Shown here piece by piece: positions 5,497 to 7,536 of a stretch of DNA of 7,536 nucleotides. A program made the position numbers and the translations under genes. How positions within the stretch are numbered: the stretch's first letter is position 1; every line of letters begins with the position of its first letter. The notes beneath the pieces are model-generated. The model was not told the DNA's origin and ran no database searches. It saw only the letters and a list, made by a program, of their open reading frames with translations. Source of the DNA: Nitriliruptoraceae bacterium (GTDB lineage Bacteria > Actinomycetota > Nitriliruptoria > Nitriliruptorales > Nitriliruptoraceae); contig SKLC01000394.1 in assembly GCA_007123425.1 (NCBI GenBank), positions 1-7,536 of the forward strand, read 5' to 3'.

Positions 5497-6492
5497 TCAG
5501 CCCGGCACGTGCCATGCGCGCATCGGCGCGGCCACCTCCTGCTGGAGCCAGGCGATCTCCTCGCCCCAGCTGGCCGGCGCGACCACCGGCAGCGCCACGA
5601 ACTTCGAGGCGCCCGCCGCCACGTAGCGCTCGATCTGCGGGCGCAGCTGCGAGGGGTCCTCCACGAGGACCTCCGGTCGCTGCTCGGTGGGGACGCGTCG
5701 GGACAGCGCCGCCAGCACCGGCTCGGCCGCGGCGCCCTGCCCCGCCGGGACGTAGGGCACCACCATGCCGTAGTGGCCGAGATCCCATCCCCGGCCGGCG
5801 CGCCCCGCAGCCTCGAGCACGGCGCGGGCCCGCTGTGCGTAGTGCGTCGGCGGGAGGAACGACGGCAGCCAGCCGTCCGCGAGCCGGCCGGCACGGTCGA
5901 CCGCCGCGTCGCTGTGCCCAGCGGTCCAGACGTCCATGTGGGGCGATGCGGAGGTGCGTGGGCCCACGCGCAGGTCGCGGTAGGTGAAGTGCTCGCCGTC
6001 GTGGTCGACGCGCTCGCCGCGCCAGAGCCGGCGCATCACCGCCAGCGCCTCGTCGGCCCACGAGCCCGCGGCGCCGTGGGGGACGCGCAGCAGGGAACGA
6101 TCGCCCGAGTGCGCGGCCACCAGCCCGAACACCGGGATCACCCGGCCGTCGGAGAGGACGTCGATCGTCGCGATGTCCTTGGCGAGGCGCACGGGGTCGC
6201 GGCCGGGCAGGATCGTGGCGCTGGTGCCGAACCGCAGCCGGCGGGTGCGCGCGGCGACGGCGGCCATCGCCGCGATCGGGGACAGCTGATCGCCGGTGAG
6301 CCGCTCCGCGAACCACAGCGAGTCGAGGCCGACCTCCTCGCTGGTGTCGACCACGGTCCAGAGGTCCGCCGCGGCCAGCGCGCCGCCGAGGCCGAGCCCG
6401 ACCCGCACCTTGACCGGGTCCTCGACCTCGTGGTCGATCCCGAGCCGTTCCGCGTGCTCGCGCAGGGCCACCTGGCCGCCGGTGTCCGCCAT
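5497..6492 (-). CDS. LLM-class flavin-dependent oxidoreductase (luciferase-like, possibly F420-dependent)
   Basis: This 331-residue protein is a bacterial luciferase-like (LLM) TIM-barrel oxidoreductase. Signature segments are VRVGLGLGG (29-37, first strand), GLDSLWFAERL (55-65), TRRLRFGTSATILPGRDP (83-100), IDVLSDGRVIPVFG (110-123), DEALAVMRRLWRGE (147-160) and GRLADGWLPSFLPP (202-215). In actinobacteria most such proteins use coenzyme F420, but FMN-dependent monooxygenases share the motifs, so cofactor and substrate are undetermined. The ATG at 6492-6490 was chosen for AAGGA (6504-6500) seven bases upstream and a -10-like TACGCT further up. This gives about 27 residues before the first barrel strand, a little more than usual; an internal GTG at residue 29 is possible but has a poor ribosome site. 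The final residues follow a normal barrel end. It is divergent from the LmeA-like gene and upstream of the four-cysteine/USP pair. Confidence 0.86.
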   Translation of the reverse strand: MADTGGQVALREHAERLGIDHEVEDPVKVRVGLGLGGALAAADLWTVVDTSEEVGLDSLWFAERLTGDQLSPIAAMAAVAARTRRLRFGTSATILPGRDPVRLAKDIATIDVLSDGRVIPVFGLVAAHSGDRSLLRVPHGAAGSWADEALAVMRRLWRGERVDHDGEHFTYRDLRVGPRTSASPHMDVWTAGHSDAAVDRAGRLADGWLPSFLPPTHYAQRARAVLEAAGRAGRGWDLGHYGMVVPYVPAGQGAAAEPVLAALSRRVPTEQRPEVLVEDPSQLRPQIERYVAAGASKFVALPVVAPASWGEEIAWLQQEVAAPMRAWHVPG

Positions 6493-6522
6493 CGCTGCGT
6501 CCTTCGGGTCGTCGGGTGCGCG

Positions 6523-6528
6523 AGCGTA
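6523..6528 (-). promoter_or_regulatory. Possible -10 hexamer TACGCT before the LLM gene
   Basis: Read on the minus strand, TACGCT (6528 to 6523) fits TANNNT and lies 30 bases before the ATG at 6492, nearly the same spacing as the TAGCCT before the hydrolase. No clear -35 is present at 17 bases upstream. Confidence 0.35.
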
Positions 6529-6623
6529 GGGTCGCGGGTGCGGGCCGGCCCGTGGTCCGACCGGGACCTCCGGGGGCCGCCCCGGGCCCGAAGGGCCGCG
6601 CTGCGGGCGGTCGCGGTGCGTCC

Positions 6624-6637
6624 TCGGGGCGCCCCGA
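6624..6637. promoter_or_regulatory. Perfect 14-base palindrome in the divergent LLM / LmeA-like intergenic region, possible operator
   Basis: TCGGGGCGCCCCGA is perfectly self-complementary with no loop, as expected for a dimeric repressor site. It lies 54 bases before the LmeA-like ATG and about 130 bases before the LLM start. The 199-base gap (6493-6691) also holds a small GGCCC-GAA-GGGCC dyad (6585-6597) and otherwise no frame or repeat. The high GC content makes GC palindromes more likely by chance. Confidence 0.3.
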
Positions 6638-6691
6638 TCGTTGATGGGGTGCGGGGGCGAGCGCGGACGCGGACGACGGAAGGCGGAGACG

Positions 6692-7261
6692 ATGCTGCGG
6701 GGCGTGGTCGTGATCGGGGGCATCCTGCTGGTCGCGGGCGTGATCGCCGAGCTGGTGGCCCCGGGGCTCGTCGAGGACCGGATCGAGGAGACCGTCCGGG
6801 CCCGCACCGACGACCAGGCCCGCGTCGACGCCTACGTGGCCGGATCGCCCTTCCTGCCGCGCCTCGTGCTCGATGGCGAGCTCGAGCGCATCGAGGTGAC
6901 GCTCGAGGAGGTCGCCGGTCGACAGCTGGTGGTCGGGACCGTGGCGCTGAGCGCCGACCGCATCGAGCTGGACCGGGGGGCGCTGGCCCGCGGCGAGGTC
7001 GAGATCACCGGCATCGACACCGGTCGGGTCACCGTGCTGGTGGACCAGGAGGAGCTCTCCCGCGCCCTCGGCGTCGAGCTGGACCCGGGCGCGATGGAGC
7101 TGGCGGGGCGTGCGCTGGAGGTCGCCGGGCGCCGGGCCCTCGAGCTGCCTCTCGAGGAGGTCATGCCGTGCCAGCCCGACCTCGACGTGGATCCGCCCGA
7201 CATCCGCCTGCACTGCACCTTCGATGAGGTCCCCGAGGTGCTCCGGTCCGGGGGCGACTGA
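6692..7261 (+). CDS. DUF2993 / LmeA-like phospholipid-binding envelope protein
   Basis: This 189-residue protein has one N-terminal hydrophobic segment (4-24, VVVIGGILLVAGVIAELVA) with a single preceding arginine, acting as a signal anchor or signal peptide. The DUF2993 pattern follows: VAGSPFLPRLVLDGELERI (49-67), VALSADRIELDRGALARG (84-101) and a C-terminal repeat of the lipid-binding fold. LmeA, the mycobacterial member, binds phospholipid and supports lipomannan maturation in the periplasm; most relatives have no known role. C160 and C175 near the end could form a disulfide outside the membrane. The ATG at 6692 has GGAAGG (6678-6683) eight bases upstream; the TTG/ATG codons 16-17 residues earlier would add a basic, low-complexity stretch. 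Its TGA (7259-7261) shares a base with the next ATG (TGATG), so the lipoprotein is probably translated from the same message. Confidence 0.8.
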   Translation: MLRGVVVIGGILLVAGVIAELVAPGLVEDRIEETVRARTDDQARVDAYVAGSPFLPRLVLDGELERIEVTLEEVAGRQLVVGTVALSADRIELDRGALARGEVEITGIDTGRVTVLVDQEELSRALGVELDPGAMELAGRALEVAGRRALELPLEEVMPCQPDLDVDPPDIRLHCTFDEVPEVLRSGGD

Positions 7262-7536
7262 TGGCGGTGCGACGGATGCTGGGGGGCCTGACCGTCCTGG
7301 TGCTCCTGTTGGCCGCCTGCGCGCCGACCGCCACGTCGGAGGCCGATCCGGCCCCCCAGGCCATCGTGGTCGAGGAGGGTCCCGGCGGGCAGGACGCCGC
7401 GGCCGAGGCCATGCCCGACGATCCCGCGCAGAGCGACCCGGCCCAGCGCGACCCTGCGGCCTCGCCCGAGGCGACGGCCGGAGCCGAGGGCGCGACGGAT
7501 GCCGGCCCCGGCGGGGATCCCGGGGCCGCCGAGCCC
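7261..7536 (+). CDS. Lipoprotein with proline/alanine/acidic linker, 3'-truncated by the window edge
   Basis: The frame is open from ATG 7261 to the end of the window (92 codons visible). It begins MAVRR, then a hydrophobic stretch and the lipobox LAAC with C20 as the lipidation site, giving a type II signal peptide and a membrane-anchored exterior protein. Residues 21-92 are a flexible, low-complexity linker rich in A, P, D, E and G, with near repeats of DPAQ (54-57, 59-62) and DPAA (64-67). No enzymatic domain is reached before the edge, so the function is unknown. Overlap with the LmeA-like stop (TGATG) argues for coupled translation and an envelope role for both. The mature domain, such as a peptidoglycan- or ligand-binding module, must lie beyond the window. 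Confidence 0.75.
   Translation, partial: MAVRRMLGGLTVLVLLLAACAPTATSEADPAPQAIVVEEGPGGQDAAAEAMPDDPAQSDPAQRDPAASPEATAGAEGATDAGPGGDPGAAEP

Noticed and set aside
5423..7213. 596-residue minus-strand open frame
   Set aside because: It overlaps the LLM gene in another frame and runs antisense to the LmeA-like gene; composition is that of a GC shadow.
5194..7227. 677-residue plus-strand open frame over the LLM gene and the LmeA-like gene
   Set aside because: It covers an antisense LLM gene and a shifted frame of the LmeA-like gene; there is no recognisable domain and the tail is R/G-rich.
7420..7470. DPAQ/DPAA repeats in the lipoprotein as a functional repeat array
   Set aside because: Only two to three imperfect copies in a low-complexity linker, typical of surface lipoproteins.

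Overview
This is a very GC-rich window (well above 70% G+C by eye, not computed) with strong third-position G/C bias, frequent GTG starts and short gaps. It looks like an actinobacterial chromosome. The RecBCD-type RecD, the actinobacterial-style stand-alone Smr protein, a DUF2993/LmeA-like protein and an LLM-class oxidoreductase fit a deep-branching lineage such as Nitriliruptoria or Acidimicrobiia, but the exact taxon is a guess. I see no tRNA, rRNA, CRISPR array, transposon or phage gene. The largest gap between genes is about 200 bases.

Layout. Bases 1-1364 (+) hold the C-terminal part of recD; the window opens inside its Walker A motif. After 50 bases, 1415-2767 (+) encodes a membrane-anchored serine hydrolase of the class C beta-lactamase fold. 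It converges on a two-gene minus-strand unit: an APH-type phosphotransferase (4219 to 3239) followed by a small DUF6285 protein (3185 to 2835). Divergent from that pair is a stand-alone Smr protein (4324-4596, +). A strong GC hairpin lies between Smr and the next minus-strand unit, which is a 71-residue four-cysteine protein (5360 to 5145) whose stop overlaps the start of a universal stress protein (5148 to 4660). Upstream of these is an LLM-class oxidoreductase (6492 to 5497). Divergent from it, a LmeA-like protein (6692-7261, +) is coupled through a one-base stop/start overlap to a lipoprotein that leaves the window (7261 onward).

How the genes may work together. Three pairs stand out. The phosphotransferase plus DUF6285 resembles the LvaA/LvaB kinase pair, which phosphorylates 4-hydroxyacyl-CoA. 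The four-cysteine protein plus USP is a translationally coupled two-gene unit whose first member has no function I know. The LmeA-like protein plus lipoprotein is a coupled cell-envelope pair. The rest is ordinary chromosomal content. No clearly new defence or mobile system is visible; the best leads are the small four-cysteine/USP unit and the kinase/DUF6285 pair standing without its usual acyl-CoA dehydrogenase.
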